DNA of 64,000 bases from Streptomyces sp. NBC_01451 (GTDB lineage Bacteria; Actinomycetota; Actinomycetes; Streptomycetales; Streptomycetaceae), in the NCBI RefSeq assembly GCF_036227485.1, contig NZ_CP109479.1, positions 2,170,001 to 2,234,000 of the forward strand, written 5' to 3'. Under the pieces are notes generated by a model. That model had not been told where the DNA came from. It saw only the letters and a program-made list of their open reading frames with translations, and did no database searches. A program made the translations under genes and the position numbers. Positions 8,965 through 18,126 of this stretch are shown piece after piece. Within the stretch, counting starts at the first letter, position 1. Each line of letters begins with the position of its first letter.

Positions 8965-10499
8965 GCGGCCTTCGCCTCCTTCTCTTCCTTCTCATCCCTC
9001 TGGTGGTGCCGGCTCTCGGCCCCGGTCCCGGAATCGGTCCCGCTCCCGGGCTCGGTCCTCATCGTGAACACGGCCATCTGCGTGGGCGGACCCACCTCCG
9101 GGTCGTCCGGCCCGACGGGCACGAACTCCGCCTCGTAGCCGTGTCGTTCGGCCACCGTGCCCGCCCAGGAGCGGAACTCCTCCCGGGTCCACTCGAAGCG
9201 GTGGTCGCCGTGGCGGCTGTGGCCGGCCGGGAGGGTCTCCCAGCGGACGTTGTACTCGACGTTCGGCGTCGTCACGAGGACCGTGCGGGGGCGGGCCGCG
9301 CCGAACACCGCGTACTCCAGGGCCGGCAGCCGGGGCAGGTCGAGGTGTTCGACGACCTCGCACAGTACGGCGGCGTCGTACCCCTTGAGCCGCTTGTCGG
9401 TGTAGGCGAGCGAGCCCTGGAGCAGTTTGACGCGCGCCGCCTGCCGCTCCCCCATCCGGTCCAGCTTCAGCCGCCGCGAGGCGATGGTCAGCGCGCGCAT
9501 CGACACGTCCACCCCGACGATCTCGGTGAACGCGGTGTCCTTGAGCAGCGCCTGCACCAACTGGCCCTGCCCGCAACCGAGATCGAGCACCCGAGCGGCA
9601 CCGGACGCCTTCAGTGCCGCGATGATCGCGTCCCGGCGCTGTGCGGCGAGCGAAGTCGGCTTCTCCTCCGGTTCCGCCTCCGTCTCCTCCCCGACCGCGT
9701 TGTCGATCTCCTCGACGTCGCTGTCGTCGGCCTCGGCGAGCCTGACCAGCTCCAGTCGCTCCATCGCCTGCCGGGTCAGCGACCAACGGCGGGACAGATA
9801 GCGGCTGGTGATCAGCTTCTGCTCCGGGTGCGCGGGCAGCCAGCCCTCGCCGGCCCGCAGCAGTTTGTCGACCTCGTCGGACGCCACCCAGTAGTGCTTG
9901 GCGTCGTCGAGGACCGGCAGCAGGACGTACAGGTGGCGCAGCGCCTCGGCGAGGGTCAGCGTCTCCGATTCGAGGACGAGACGCACGTACCGGGAGTCGC
10001 CCCAGTCCGGGAACTCCGTGTCCAGCGCGACCGGTTCGGCCGCCACCGCCCAACCAAGCGGCTCGAAGAGGCTCCGTACGAGGTCGGCGCCGCCCCGGGC
10101 CGGCAGCGCGGGCACCTCGACGCTCAGCGGACGTGCCTGGCCGGGGAGTTCGGGCTTCGCCCGGCACTGGCCCTTCATCGCGCTGCTGAACACGGCGCTC
10201 AGGGCGACCGCGAGCAGCGAAGAGGCCGCGTACGGACGGTCGTTGACGTACTGCGCGAGTGCCGCGTCGGGTGCGCCGCCACGTCCCTTGCCCTTGCCGC
10301 GCCGGACCAGTGCGACCGCGTCGACCTCCAGCAGCAGCGCGGCCGTACAGCGCTCGTCGGACGCCTCCGGGTAGAGCACGTGCGCGGTGCCGTAGGAGGT
10401 GGAGAACGTCTGCGCGTTGTCGGGATGCTTGTGCAGCAGGTAGCCGAGGTCGGTCGCGGGACGTTCGGGGGTGCCGGTGGTGCTGATCGTCAGGAACAC
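8961..10499 (-). CDS. hen1: 3'-terminal RNA ribose 2'-O-methyltransferase Hen1
   Basis: This 512-residue protein has the bacterial Hen1 N-terminal domain (start MFLTISTTGTPERPATDLGY, the part that activates the Pnkp ligase in known systems) followed by a class I methyltransferase. The SAM-binding motif reads VLDLGCGQGQ (about residue 305). The metal-binding signature of Hen1 is visible as EVVEHLDLPRL and GHSRHGDHRFEW further on. It methylates the terminal 2'-OH of damaged RNA before sealing, making the repaired site resistant to the same ribotoxin. A mid-protein acidic linker (about 255-280) separates the domains. The start is GTG 10499; it is first in the operon with pnkp. Confidence 0.95.
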   Translation of the reverse strand: MFLTISTTGTPERPATDLGYLLHKHPDNAQTFSTSYGTAHVLYPEASDERCTAALLLEVDAVALVRRGKGKGRGGAPDAALAQYVNDRPYAASSLLAVALSAVFSSAMKGQCRAKPELPGQARPLSVEVPALPARGGADLVRSLFEPLGWAVAAEPVALDTEFPDWGDSRYVRLVLESETLTLAEALRHLYVLLPVLDDAKHYWVASDEVDKLLRAGEGWLPAHPEQKLITSRYLSRRWSLTRQAMERLELVRLAEADDSDVEEIDNAVGEETEAEPEEKPTSLAAQRRDAIIAALKASGAARVLDLGCGQGQLVQALLKDTAFTEIVGVDVSMRALTIASRRLKLDRMGERQAARVKLLQGSLAYTDKRLKGYDAAVLCEVVEHLDLPRLPALEYAVFGAARPRTVLVTTPNVEYNVRWETLPAGHSRHGDHRFEWTREEFRSWAGTVAERHGYEAEFVPVGPDDPEVGPPTQMAVFTMRTEPGSGTDSGTGAESRHHQRDEKEEKEAKAA

Positions 10500-10540
10500 G
10501 GTGGCCAGGCCTCAGAGAAGGGTTTGAACTGGGAAAACTT

Positions 10541-10560
10541 GCTGTGCGTCAACGTACAGC
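10541..10560. promoter_or_regulatory. Inverted repeat upstream of the RNA-repair operon
   Basis: GCTGT and ACAGC arms are separated by 10 bases, 42 bases upstream of the hen1 start. The site lies in the 171-bp gap shared with the divergent M1 peptidase gene, so it could serve either. No regulator gene is adjacent. Confidence 0.3.
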
Positions 10561-10670
10561 GAACGCCCCCGGAGCACTCGGGCATTTTCCGCGCGCCCAA
10601 GCGGAGCCCCTCTCCTCGCTTGTCGCAGGCAGGGGTCGGCTGTCAGAACTCTGTGACAAGATCCGCTGCC

Positions 10671-12080
10671 ATGTCGACGTTGCCCGCGTGGCCCTCAAGA
10701 TCCGGTCGCCGTCTGCTGACCGTCCTGCTCGCGCTGCTCGTGACCGCGGGCTCCACCGTCGTCGCCGAGGCCGGCACGGCGCCCGGTGCCCGGGCGGGGA
10801 CCGCGTCCGCGACCGGGGCCGCGACGCCCGACCGCCTCAGCTACGACGTGACACTGCGCGGCGACGCCGACGGCTCCCACTGGACCGGCCGGCAACGGGT
10901 GTCGTTCCGCAACGCCTCCGACCGGCCCCTGCGCGAGGTGTACGTACGGCTGTGGGGCAACGGCGACGACGGGTGCGGCACACCCGGCAAACCGTCCCCC
11001 GTCAGGGTGTCCAAGGTGCGCGGTGGCACTCCGGGCCGTCTCACCGTGGGTTGCACGGCGCTGGGTATCACCCTGCCGAAGCCGCTCGCACGCGGCGGGC
11101 GGACGGCCATCGCCTTCGACGTGTCCATCACCGTGCCCGGACGGAACAGCCGCTTCGGCCGCGAGGGCGCGTTCCGCTTCCTGGGCAACGCGCTGCCGGT
11201 CCTGGCCGTGCACGACACGAAGGGATGGCACCTCGATCCGTATGTGTCGACCGGCGAGAGCTTCTACGCTCTGGCAGGCGACTTCCGGGTGCGCCTCGAT
11301 CACCCGACCGCCCTCAAGGTCCCGGCGACCGGCCGCACTTGGACCCGCCCCGGCCGGCCCGGGCGGACGGTCACGCACAGTGTCGCCCAGCGGGTACGGG
11401 ACTTCGCCTGGGCGGCGGGCCCGTTCCGCACCGCGACCGAGATCTCGCCCGGTGGCGTGCGCGTGAAGTCGTACTGGTCGCCGGACACACCCGCCGCCGG
11501 CGTCCGCCTCAACCGCCAGGACGGCGTCGCCGCCGTCGACCGGTTCGGCAGGGAGTTCGGCCACTATCCGTACGGCGAGATCGACCTCGTGATGACCAGC
11601 GGGTTCGGCGGCGGCATGGAGTACCCCGGCCTGGTCCTTCTCGGCACCACCGAGGAGGGCGGCGCCGTCGTCCACGAGGTGGCCCATCAGTGGTGGTACG
11701 GCATCGTGGGCAACGACGAATACAACTCGCCCTGGCTGGACGAGAGTTTCGCCCAGTACGCCAACGCGCGCTTCTACGGCTGGGACACCGTCGGCTGCTG
11801 GTCGGAGGACGAGTGGCCGAGCGACCGCGCCGCGCTCACCAACTCGATGGCCTACTGGTCCGCGCACCGTGGCGAGTACCACCTCCTGTACACGGCCGGC
11901 CCCTGCGCCCTGTCCGATCTGGAACGCGCCCTCGGGGCCGACACCATGGCGCGGCTCCTCAAGCAGTACGCCCACGACCACTGGTACGGCGTCTCCACCA
12001 CAGCCGATTTCAAGAAGGCCGCCCAGTCGGTGACGGACAAGGACCTGGGCCCCTTCTGGAGGCAGCACCGCATCCGCTGA
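10671..12080 (+). CDS. Secreted M1 family metallopeptidase
   Basis: A 469-residue zinc aminopeptidase of the M1 (gluzincin) family. The N-terminus has a signal peptide: Arg residues at 10-14, a hydrophobic LLTVLLALLVTAG core and an Ala-rich cleavage region near residue 35. The zinc motif HEVAHQWWYG starts at about residue 335 and the third ligand Glu lies in WLDESFAQYA about 19 residues later. The upstream MTSGFGGGMEYPGLVLL contains the substrate-binding GGMEY of the family. It is shorter than intracellular aminopeptidase N, matching the secreted actinobacterial group. The ATG at 10671 is the first one giving a signal peptide. Confidence 0.92.
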   Translation: MSTLPAWPSRSGRRLLTVLLALLVTAGSTVVAEAGTAPGARAGTASATGAATPDRLSYDVTLRGDADGSHWTGRQRVSFRNASDRPLREVYVRLWGNGDDGCGTPGKPSPVRVSKVRGGTPGRLTVGCTALGITLPKPLARGGRTAIAFDVSITVPGRNSRFGREGAFRFLGNALPVLAVHDTKGWHLDPYVSTGESFYALAGDFRVRLDHPTALKVPATGRTWTRPGRPGRTVTHSVAQRVRDFAWAAGPFRTATEISPGGVRVKSYWSPDTPAAGVRLNRQDGVAAVDRFGREFGHYPYGEIDLVMTSGFGGGMEYPGLVLLGTTEEGGAVVHEVAHQWWYGIVGNDEYNSPWLDESFAQYANARFYGWDTVGCWSEDEWPSDRAALTNSMAYWSAHRGEYHLLYTAGPCALSDLERALGADTMARLLKQYAHDHWYGVSTTADFKKAAQSVTDKDLGPFWRQHRIR

Positions 12081-12138
12081 GCCACCGAACCGCGAGCCGA
12101 CCTCCCGTCCCTCGTCCCCTGTCCCCCGGCCTCCGCCT

Positions 12139-13704
12139 CTACCGCGCCGCCGCCAACAGCCGCCTGGTGAACGGGTGCGACGGCTCGGTCAGCACTCTCG
12201 CCGCCGGCCCCTGTTCGACCACCTCCCCCGCGTCGAGTACGGCGATCCGGTCGGCCGGCGACGCGATGTCCAGGTCGTGCGTGATGAGGACGACGGACAG
12301 GTCGTCGCGCCCGCGCCGCAGCCCGGTGAGGACGTCGAGGAGAGCGCACCGGGCGACCGTGTCGAGGCCCGAGGTGACCTCGTCGCAGACCAGTACCCGG
12401 GGTCGGGCCAGCAACGCCCGCGCGAGGGAGGCGCGTTGGAGTTCGCCACCGGAGAGACGGCCCGGTACGCGGTGAGCCTGCTCCTCGGTGAGGCCCAGTT
12501 CCGCGAGGACGGCGAGCGCCTCCGTCCCGGCGGCCGGGGCTTCGGCACCGCGCAGCCGTACGGCCGTACGCGCGACCTGGTCGACGACGGACCGGTACTC
12601 GTCGAACGCGGCCCGCGCGTCCTGGAACACGTACTGCACGGCTGCCAGTTGGCGCCGGTCACGGGCGCGCAGGCTGCGGGGAAGGAGGTGGCCGTCGAGG
12701 CTCACCCGGCCGTCGTATTCCCGGTGCAGTCCGGCCAGGCAGCGGGCGAGAGTGGTCTTGCCGCTGCCCGAACGGCCGACGACAGCGAGGCATTCGCCCG
12801 CGTGCAGTGCGAGTTCGGGGACGTGGAGGACCTGTGTGCGGTGGTGGCGGGCGGTCAGGTCCCGGACGTGAAGGACAGGAGCGCCGGTCCGGTCGTCGGC
12901 GTGGCAGTCTCCGTCTCCGTCGTTACGGACTCTGACACCGAACCGCGGTTGCCGGGCGAGGAGTTCGCGGGTCCACTCATGGCGGGGCGCGAGCCACACC
13001 CGCTCCGTCGGACCCGACTCGACGACCCGGCCGTCGCGCATCACCAGCACCTGGTCGGCCAGCGCGCGAACGACGTCGAGGTCGTGGCTGAGCAGGACCA
13101 CGGCGATGCCCTGTGCGGCGACCGCCGCCAGCTCTTCGACGATGCGGCTCTTGGTCAACGCGTCCTGGCCCGTGGTGGGTTCGTCCGCGACGACGACCCG
13201 GGCGCCCAGCAGCAACGCCTGCGCCAGGACCACCCGTTGCTGCTGACCGCCGGAGAGCTGATGGGGGAATCGGCGCAACAGGGCTTCGCCTTCCGGCAGT
13301 TGGGCATCTGCCAATGCACGCAGCACCCGCGCGCGCACTTCCGTCCGGCGTGCCGTCCGGGGCAGGTCCCGTACCTGTCCGCGGGCGATGTCGTCGAGGA
13401 GGGCGCCCACCCGGCGGGCGGGGTTGAGGACGGCGCCGGGATGCTGGGGGACGTATCCGACGGGCCCCCCGCCGGACACCCGTACCTCTCCGGACACCCG
13501 GGCGCCGGGCGGGTGTTCGCCGAGGAGGGCCAGGCCGGTGGTGGTCTTGCCGCTGCCGGACGCGCCGACCAGGGCGGTCACCCGGCCGGGGAGGACCCGC
13601 AGGCTGACTCCGTCGACGAGGGAACGGCCGTCGATCTCGACGCGCAGGTTCTCGATCTCGGCGACAGGGACGTCAAGGACATCGCTGGTGACGTCGGCGT
13701 TCAT
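12139..13704 (-). CDS. ABC transporter ATPase, two fused nucleotide-binding domains (DppD-DppF type)
   Basis: This 521-residue protein joins both ATPases of a peptide/nickel-type importer. Domain 1 has Walker A GASGSGKTT (about 49), signature LSGGQQQRVVLAQAL and Walker B VVVADEPTTGQD. Domain 2 has Walker A GRSGSGKTT (about 320), signature LSGGELQRASLARAL and Walker B VLVCDEVTSGLD. It is the last gene of the ten-gene operon and overlaps the upstream permease by four bases (ATGA). It should energise the two permeases and the substrate-binding lipoprotein encoded just upstream. Fused DppDF-type proteins occur in nickel, zinc-chelate and peptide uptake systems. Confidence 0.93.
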   Translation of the reverse strand: MNADVTSDVLDVPVAEIENLRVEIDGRSLVDGVSLRVLPGRVTALVGASGSGKTTTGLALLGEHPPGARVSGEVRVSGGGPVGYVPQHPGAVLNPARRVGALLDDIARGQVRDLPRTARRTEVRARVLRALADAQLPEGEALLRRFPHQLSGGQQQRVVLAQALLLGARVVVADEPTTGQDALTKSRIVEELAAVAAQGIAVVLLSHDLDVVRALADQVLVMRDGRVVESGPTERVWLAPRHEWTRELLARQPRFGVRVRNDGDGDCHADDRTGAPVLHVRDLTARHHRTQVLHVPELALHAGECLAVVGRSGSGKTTLARCLAGLHREYDGRVSLDGHLLPRSLRARDRRQLAAVQYVFQDARAAFDEYRSVVDQVARTAVRLRGAEAPAAGTEALAVLAELGLTEEQAHRVPGRLSGGELQRASLARALLARPRVLVCDEVTSGLDTVARCALLDVLTGLRRGRDDLSVVLITHDLDIASPADRIAVLDAGEVVEQGPAARVLTEPSHPFTRRLLAAAR

Positions 13705-14543
13705 GCCAGTCGTCCCTTCTCACCGGTACGCCGGTTGTCGCCGGGGCGCCGGATACGGCCGGTGCCCCGGTCCAGCGCCGCGTCGAGAAGCAGGTTGCTG
13801 CCCGTCGTCAGCGCGACGATCAGCAGCGCGGGCACGACCACGGCCCAGGGCTGCACGAACAGCCCGGTGCGGTTGCGGTCCACCATGACCGCCCAGTCGG
13901 CGGCGTCCGGCGTGACCCCGACGCCGAGAAAGGCGGCCGTGGCCACCAGGTACAGCACGCCGGTGAGCCGGATGCCCGCGTCGGCGGCGAGGGTGCGGAG
14001 GATGGCGCGGCCGACATATCCGACGGCCATGCGCCACCAGGTCTCGCCCTGCATGCGCAGCGCCTCGACAGCCGGGCGGGCGGCCGCCTCCGCTGCCGCC
14101 GCGCGCACGATCCGGGCGGCGTCGGGGATGTTGGCCAGTGCGACGAGCAGGGCGAGCCCCACCCCGCCCGGCTCGAACACCGAGGCCACGAGCAGGATCA
14201 GCAGCAGCGAGGGCACGGCGATCAGCACGTCCAGGGGCCGCATCAGCAACTCCTCCAGCCAACTCAGGTGCGTGAGCGCGCTGATGAGGCCGAGCGGCAG
14301 CGCCACGAGGTAGGCGAGCACGGTCGCGGCGAGCGCGGTCACCACCACCGGCCGACCGCCGTGCAGCACCTGCTGCCAGACGTCCCTGCCCACGAAGTCG
14401 GTACCGAGCCAGTGCCCGTCCCCGAGGGTGAACGAGACTGCCCGCGGCCCCGGTTCGCCCGCGAACAGCGGTCCGAGCAGGGCGAGTACGAGGGGTACGC
14501 CGATGACGGCGGCCCCGAACACGAAACGCGACCGGCCCTTCAC
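13701..14543 (-). CDS. ABC transporter permease (DppC/NikC type)
   Basis: A 280-residue inner-membrane permease. It starts at GTG 14543, overlapping the previous gene by four bases. The N-terminal membrane segment FGAAVIGVPLVLALLGPLFA is followed by the conserved GTDFVGRDVWQQVLHGGR of DppC-type proteins. About five more hydrophobic segments follow, and an EAA-like loop is present (EALRMQGETWWRMAVGYVGR). It pairs with the permease at 14540-15493. Confidence 0.92.
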   Translation of the reverse strand: MKGRSRFVFGAAVIGVPLVLALLGPLFAGEPGPRAVSFTLGDGHWLGTDFVGRDVWQQVLHGGRPVVVTALAATVLAYLVALPLGLISALTHLSWLEELLMRPLDVLIAVPSLLLILLVASVFEPGGVGLALLVALANIPDAARIVRAAAAEAAARPAVEALRMQGETWWRMAVGYVGRAILRTLAADAGIRLTGVLYLVATAAFLGVGVTPDAADWAVMVDRNRTGLFVQPWAVVVPALLIVALTTGSNLLLDAALDRGTGRIRRPGDNRRTGEKGRLA

Positions 14544-15493
14544 GCCGCCGCCCCCGCCCGGGGTGCGAACCGGTGGGCGACGAGATCGGCGCCCAGGTTG
14601 AGGACGACGGTGAGCAGGCCGAACACCACCGCCATCCCCTGCACGACCGGCACATCGCGTTCGGCGACGGCGTTCATCAGGACGGTTCCCAGACCCGGGA
14701 TCACGTACAGCGCCTCCACGACGATGACGCCGCACAGCAACCAGTCGACGGTGCGCGCGAGTTGCTGCGCCGCCGGGGCCACGGCATTGGGCAGGGCGTG
14801 GCCGTAGCGGACGCGGGCGCCCGGGACGCCGTACCGGCGCGCCTGGGCGGCGTACGGCGAGTTGAGCGCGTCGACCATCCCGGCGCGGACGAGTCGGGAC
14901 AGTGAGCACACCGGCCGGGACAGGAGAACCAGGACGGGCAGGACGAGTGCGGCGGGGTGGCCGAGCAGGTCGGTGCCGTAGCCGACGGCGGTCGGCGGCA
15001 GCCAGCCCAGCCGGAGCGCGAAGACGGTCACCAGCAGCACTCCGAGGGCGAACTCGGGTACGGCGTACACGCCGAGGGTGACGGAGCTGACGAGCCGGTC
15101 CACGAGCCGCCCCTCGTGCTGGGCGGCGAGCACCCCGAGCCCGACTCCCAGAGGGATCAGGAGCGTCACGGTGACGGTCGCGAGCAGCAGGGTGGGTCCG
15201 AGCCCGTCCTCGATGTACGTTCCGACCGGGCGCCCGGAGATCAGCGAGGTGCCGAAGTCGCCGTGTGCGAGGCCCGCCGCCCAGTCGAGCAACCGTTCGT
15301 ACGCGGGCCGGTCGAGGTGCATGGCGTCACGGATGGCCGCGATACGTGCCGGGTCGGGCTGGTCCCCGGCGAGTGCGACGGCCGCGTCGCCCGGCAGCGC
15401 CTCGGTGAGCGCGAAGACCAGCAGCACCACTGCCACGGTCTGCGCGCCGCCGAGAAGCAGCCGCCGGACGACGAAGGAGCGCAGTCCGCTCAC
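14540..15493 (-). CDS. ABC transporter permease (DppB/NikB type)
   Basis: A 317-residue permease with about six membrane segments. The N-terminus RRLLLGGAQTVAVVLLVFAL and the periplasmic loop with LPGDAA and DFGTSLISGRPV are typical for DppB/NikB proteins. The cytoplasmic EAA loop lies in ALNSPYAAQARRYGVPGARV. It starts at GTG 15493, overlapping the binding-protein stop (GTGA), so no unrelated start upstream is needed. Confidence 0.92.
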   Translation of the reverse strand: MSGLRSFVVRRLLLGGAQTVAVVLLVFALTEALPGDAAVALAGDQPDPARIAAIRDAMHLDRPAYERLLDWAAGLAHGDFGTSLISGRPVGTYIEDGLGPTLLLATVTVTLLIPLGVGLGVLAAQHEGRLVDRLVSSVTLGVYAVPEFALGVLLVTVFALRLGWLPPTAVGYGTDLLGHPAALVLPVLVLLSRPVCSLSRLVRAGMVDALNSPYAAQARRYGVPGARVRYGHALPNAVAPAAQQLARTVDWLLCGVIVVEALYVIPGLGTVLMNAVAERDVPVVQGMAVVFGLLTVVLNLGADLVAHRFAPRAGAAA

Positions 15494-17073
15494 GCCAGCC
15501 AGACCTTGTCGAACCGCGCCCAGTCGAGCGAGTTGGCGGGCGCCTTGGCCGCAACTCCCTTGACGTTGTCGGCGGTTCCGAGGATCCAGTCCGCGAACCC
15601 CCAGACCAGGAACCCGCCCTCGGCGTACAGCCGGCGCTGCATCCGCTCGTACACGGCGGTCCGCTCGGTCTTGTCCTTCGTGGACTGGGCCTGCTGGTAG
15701 AGCGCGTCGAAGTCCTTGTGGTGCCACTTCGTCGCGTTGGTGGTCGAGTCGGTGAGCAGCCGCTGCGAGATGTGGGCCTCGATGGGCATGGCACCGGACC
15801 GGTAGCAGCAGATCGTGCCGGAGTCGAGGATGTCGCTCCAGTACGAGTCCTTGCTGCCCATCCTCACGTCGATCGTGACACCCGCCTTGGCGGCCTGGTC
15901 ACGGAAGATCCCGGCGGCCTCGGTGAAACCCGCGGCGACGGCGGAGGTGTCGAGCGTGACCTTGAGGTTCTCGGCTCCGGCCTGCTTCAGCAGGGCCTTG
16001 GCCCGGTCGAGGTCCTGGGCGCGCTGCGGGAGGTCGGCGGCGTAGTACTCGTACCCCTTCCCGAACAGGTCGTTACCGACGACGCCCGCGCCGGACAGCG
16101 CGCCGTCGACGAGTTCCTGCCGGTCGGCGATGAGGAAGAAGGCCTCGCGGACGCGCTTGTCGTCGAAGGGCGCGCGGTCGGTCTTCATCGCGAACCCCTG
16201 CATGGCGCTGTTGCGCAGCCGCACGATCTCGATCTGCCCCTTGCCCTCATGGGCCCGCGCGGTGGTCGGGTTGAGTTCGTGGGCGTACTCGACCTGACCG
16301 CCGAGCAGCGCGTTGACGCGTGCGGACTCCTCGTTGGCGACGACGAACTCGATCTCGTCGAGGTGCGGGGCGCCCTCCCAGTAGTCGTCGTATCGGCGGA
16401 ACAGGGCCGAGCGGCCCGGCGCGAAGGACACGAACCGGAAGGGTCCGGAACCGACGGGCCTGGTGTCGAAGTCGGTTCCGGTCGCGCCGTCGGGCACGAT
16501 GTACGCGCCGAACGCGGCCAGGATGTTGGGGAATTCGGCCGTGGGCCGCTTCAGGACGAACTCGATCCCGTGCGTGCCCGTGGCCCGGCTGGCATCGAGG
16601 TCGATCGGCTCCAGGGACGCCTTCGCCCGGAACGTCTGGTCGGGGTCGGCGATCCGCCGGTAGCTGTACAGCACGTCCTCGGCGGTGACCGGCCTGCCGT
16701 CGTGGAAGGTTGCCGGGCGCAGGGTGACCTGCCAGCGGTCCAGGGTCTTGTTGGCCTCCCACTTCTCGGCGAGGCGGGGCTGCGCGGAGAGGTCGGCGCC
16801 GTAGTCGGCGAGCTTGTCGTAGAGCGCCTTGGCCCGGGCGGCGTCGGCGAACAGGCCGGCCAGATGCGGGTCGAGGGTCTCGCTGGCGCCGCCGCCGGCG
16901 AAGGCGGCGCGCAGCCGCCCGCCGCGTCTGGGCGTACCGCTGTCGGAGCCGCTGCCTTCGGACGTGTCGTCCGTGGAGTCGGCGCAGCCCGCGAGGCCGA
17001 GCACACCGAGCGCTGCGGTTGTGCCCACGGCGGTGAGGAAACCGCGTCGGCGCAGGGCCGGGAAGTCGTTCAT
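15490..17073 (-). CDS. ABC transporter substrate-binding lipoprotein (peptide/nickel family)
   Basis: This 527-residue family 5 solute-binding protein begins with an RRR motif, a hydrophobic stretch and a lipobox ending LAGC, so the mature protein is probably lipid-anchored through Cys30. The arginines followed by GFLTAV suggest Tat export. The body shows the usual family 5 pattern (ETLDPHLAGLF, FHDGRPVTAEDVLYSYRRI). It delivers its ligand to the two downstream permeases. In this operon the ligand could be the metal-loaded product of the upstream biosynthetic genes. The 78-bp gap before it is the only real break in the operon and could hold an internal promoter or processing site. Confidence 0.92.
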   Translation of the reverse strand: MNDFPALRRRGFLTAVGTTAALGVLGLAGCADSTDDTSEGSGSDSGTPRRGGRLRAAFAGGGASETLDPHLAGLFADAARAKALYDKLADYGADLSAQPRLAEKWEANKTLDRWQVTLRPATFHDGRPVTAEDVLYSYRRIADPDQTFRAKASLEPIDLDASRATGTHGIEFVLKRPTAEFPNILAAFGAYIVPDGATGTDFDTRPVGSGPFRFVSFAPGRSALFRRYDDYWEGAPHLDEIEFVVANEESARVNALLGGQVEYAHELNPTTARAHEGKGQIEIVRLRNSAMQGFAMKTDRAPFDDKRVREAFFLIADRQELVDGALSGAGVVGNDLFGKGYEYYAADLPQRAQDLDRAKALLKQAGAENLKVTLDTSAVAAGFTEAAGIFRDQAAKAGVTIDVRMGSKDSYWSDILDSGTICCYRSGAMPIEAHISQRLLTDSTTNATKWHHKDFDALYQQAQSTKDKTERTAVYERMQRRLYAEGGFLVWGFADWILGTADNVKGVAAKAPANSLDWARFDKVWLA

Positions 17074-17151
17074 GGGAGTCCTTCGGGTGTCTTCGGCGTG
17101 TGAGGTGAGGTGAGTTGTGCGAGGTGAGTGGTGGGTGGTGTGAAGTGCGTG

Positions 17152-18126
17152 TCAGTGCCTTCGGCGCGCGACGAGGTGCAGTCGGTCCGCGTCCGTGCTC
17201 CCGCCGGGCAACTCGCCCTCCTGCCAGGGCGGTTCGGTTCGTGGCCCCGGTCCGTCGTGCAGTTCGAGTACGTCGAAGCCGTGCACGGCGAGGACGTGAC
17301 GCAGCTCCTGCGGGAACAACAGGCGCCAGGCGGAGCGCTGTCGGGCGGGCGGCGTACCGTCGTCGGCCGTCCAGTCCCGTACGCGGCGCAGGAGCCCGGC
17401 CGTCCGGTCCACTGTGAGCGTGGTGACGGACCGGTAGGCGGTGCCCTGCCAGGTGAAGCCGCCGACGGCCGGGGTGTCGAGCAGGTCGGTCCGGCCGAGG
17501 AAGTAGGCGCCGTTGCGCATCTCGGCGACGAGGAGCCCACCGGGAGCGAGGGCTCGCCTGCTGGAGGCGAGGAACCCGTCGAGCTGTTCGTTGGTGTGGC
17601 AGTACAGCAGCGCGCTGTCGAGGCAGACGACGGCGTCGAAGACACCGGAGCCCAGTTCGAACGCGGTGAGATCGGCGCCGACGTACTCGGGGCCCGGGTG
17701 CCTCGCGCGGGCGTGTGCCAGCATCGCCTCGGAGAGGTCGGCCCCGGTGACGGTCCGCCCGGCGCGCTGCAGGTACTCGGCGTCGCGCCCCGTACCGCAT
17801 CCGATGTCGAGCACGCGCGGTCCGCCGCCGTGCCGGCGCAGACAGTCCTCGGCCCAGCGTCCGGCCAGCCGGTCGGGGTCGGGGAAGCGGGCCTCGTACA
17901 GCTCGGGGTGGTCGGTGAGCAGGTTGCCGCTGCTCACCGGACGATTCCCGACAGGGCTGTTCACAGGGCGGTCCGAGTCATCACCGTTCACAGGCCGGTC
18001 CGTGTCACGACTGTTCACAGGGCGGTCCGAGTCATCACCGTTCACAGGCCGGTCCGTGTCACGACTGTTCACAGGGCGGTCCGAGTCATCACGGTTCACA
18101 GCAGCTTTCCGGGTTTCGCTGTTCAC
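17152..18126 (-). CDS. Class I SAM-dependent methyltransferase with a repetitive N-terminal extension
   Basis: The 324-residue reading runs from GTG 18126, which overlaps the MFS stop. The catalytic part begins near residue 65 (NLLTDHPELYEARFPD); the SAM motif VLDIGCGTGRDAEYL lies around 105-120 and an acidic second motif VTGADLSEAML follows. The first 63 residues are seven 9-residue units starting with VN, most ending DRP, with no similarity to the enzyme. Every unit begins with an in-frame GTG, so translation could start at any of them, and the shortest product would be the plain methyltransferase. It probably modifies the small molecule made by the upstream genes. Confidence 0.85.
   Translation of the reverse strand: MNSETRKAAVNRDDSDRPVNSRDTDRPVNGDDSDRPVNSRDTDRPVNGDDSDRPVNSPVGNRPVSSGNLLTDHPELYEARFPDPDRLAGRWAEDCLRRHGGGPRVLDIGCGTGRDAEYLQRAGRTVTGADLSEAMLAHARARHPGPEYVGADLTAFELGSGVFDAVVCLDSALLYCHTNEQLDGFLASSRRALAPGGLLVAEMRNGAYFLGRTDLLDTPAVGGFTWQGTAYRSVTTLTVDRTAGLLRRVRDWTADDGTPPARQRSAWRLLFPQELRHVLAVHGFDVLELHDGPGPRTEPPWQEGELPGGSTDADRLHLVARRRH
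17938..18126 (-). repeat. In-frame 27-bp tandem repeat array
   Basis: Seven consecutive 27-base units encode VNSETRKAA, VNRDDSDRP, VNSRDTDRP, VNGDDSDRP, VNSRDTDRP, VNGDDSDRP and VNSPVGNRP. Units 2-6 are nearly identical and alternate in two versions, giving a 54-base higher-order period. The first and last units are degenerate. It forms the 5' end of the methyltransferase gene. Confidence 0.9.

Noticed and set aside
17938..18126. CRISPR-like array
   Set aside because: The 27-base units are contiguous with no unique spacers, and they encode an in-frame peptide repeat. No cas genes were seen.
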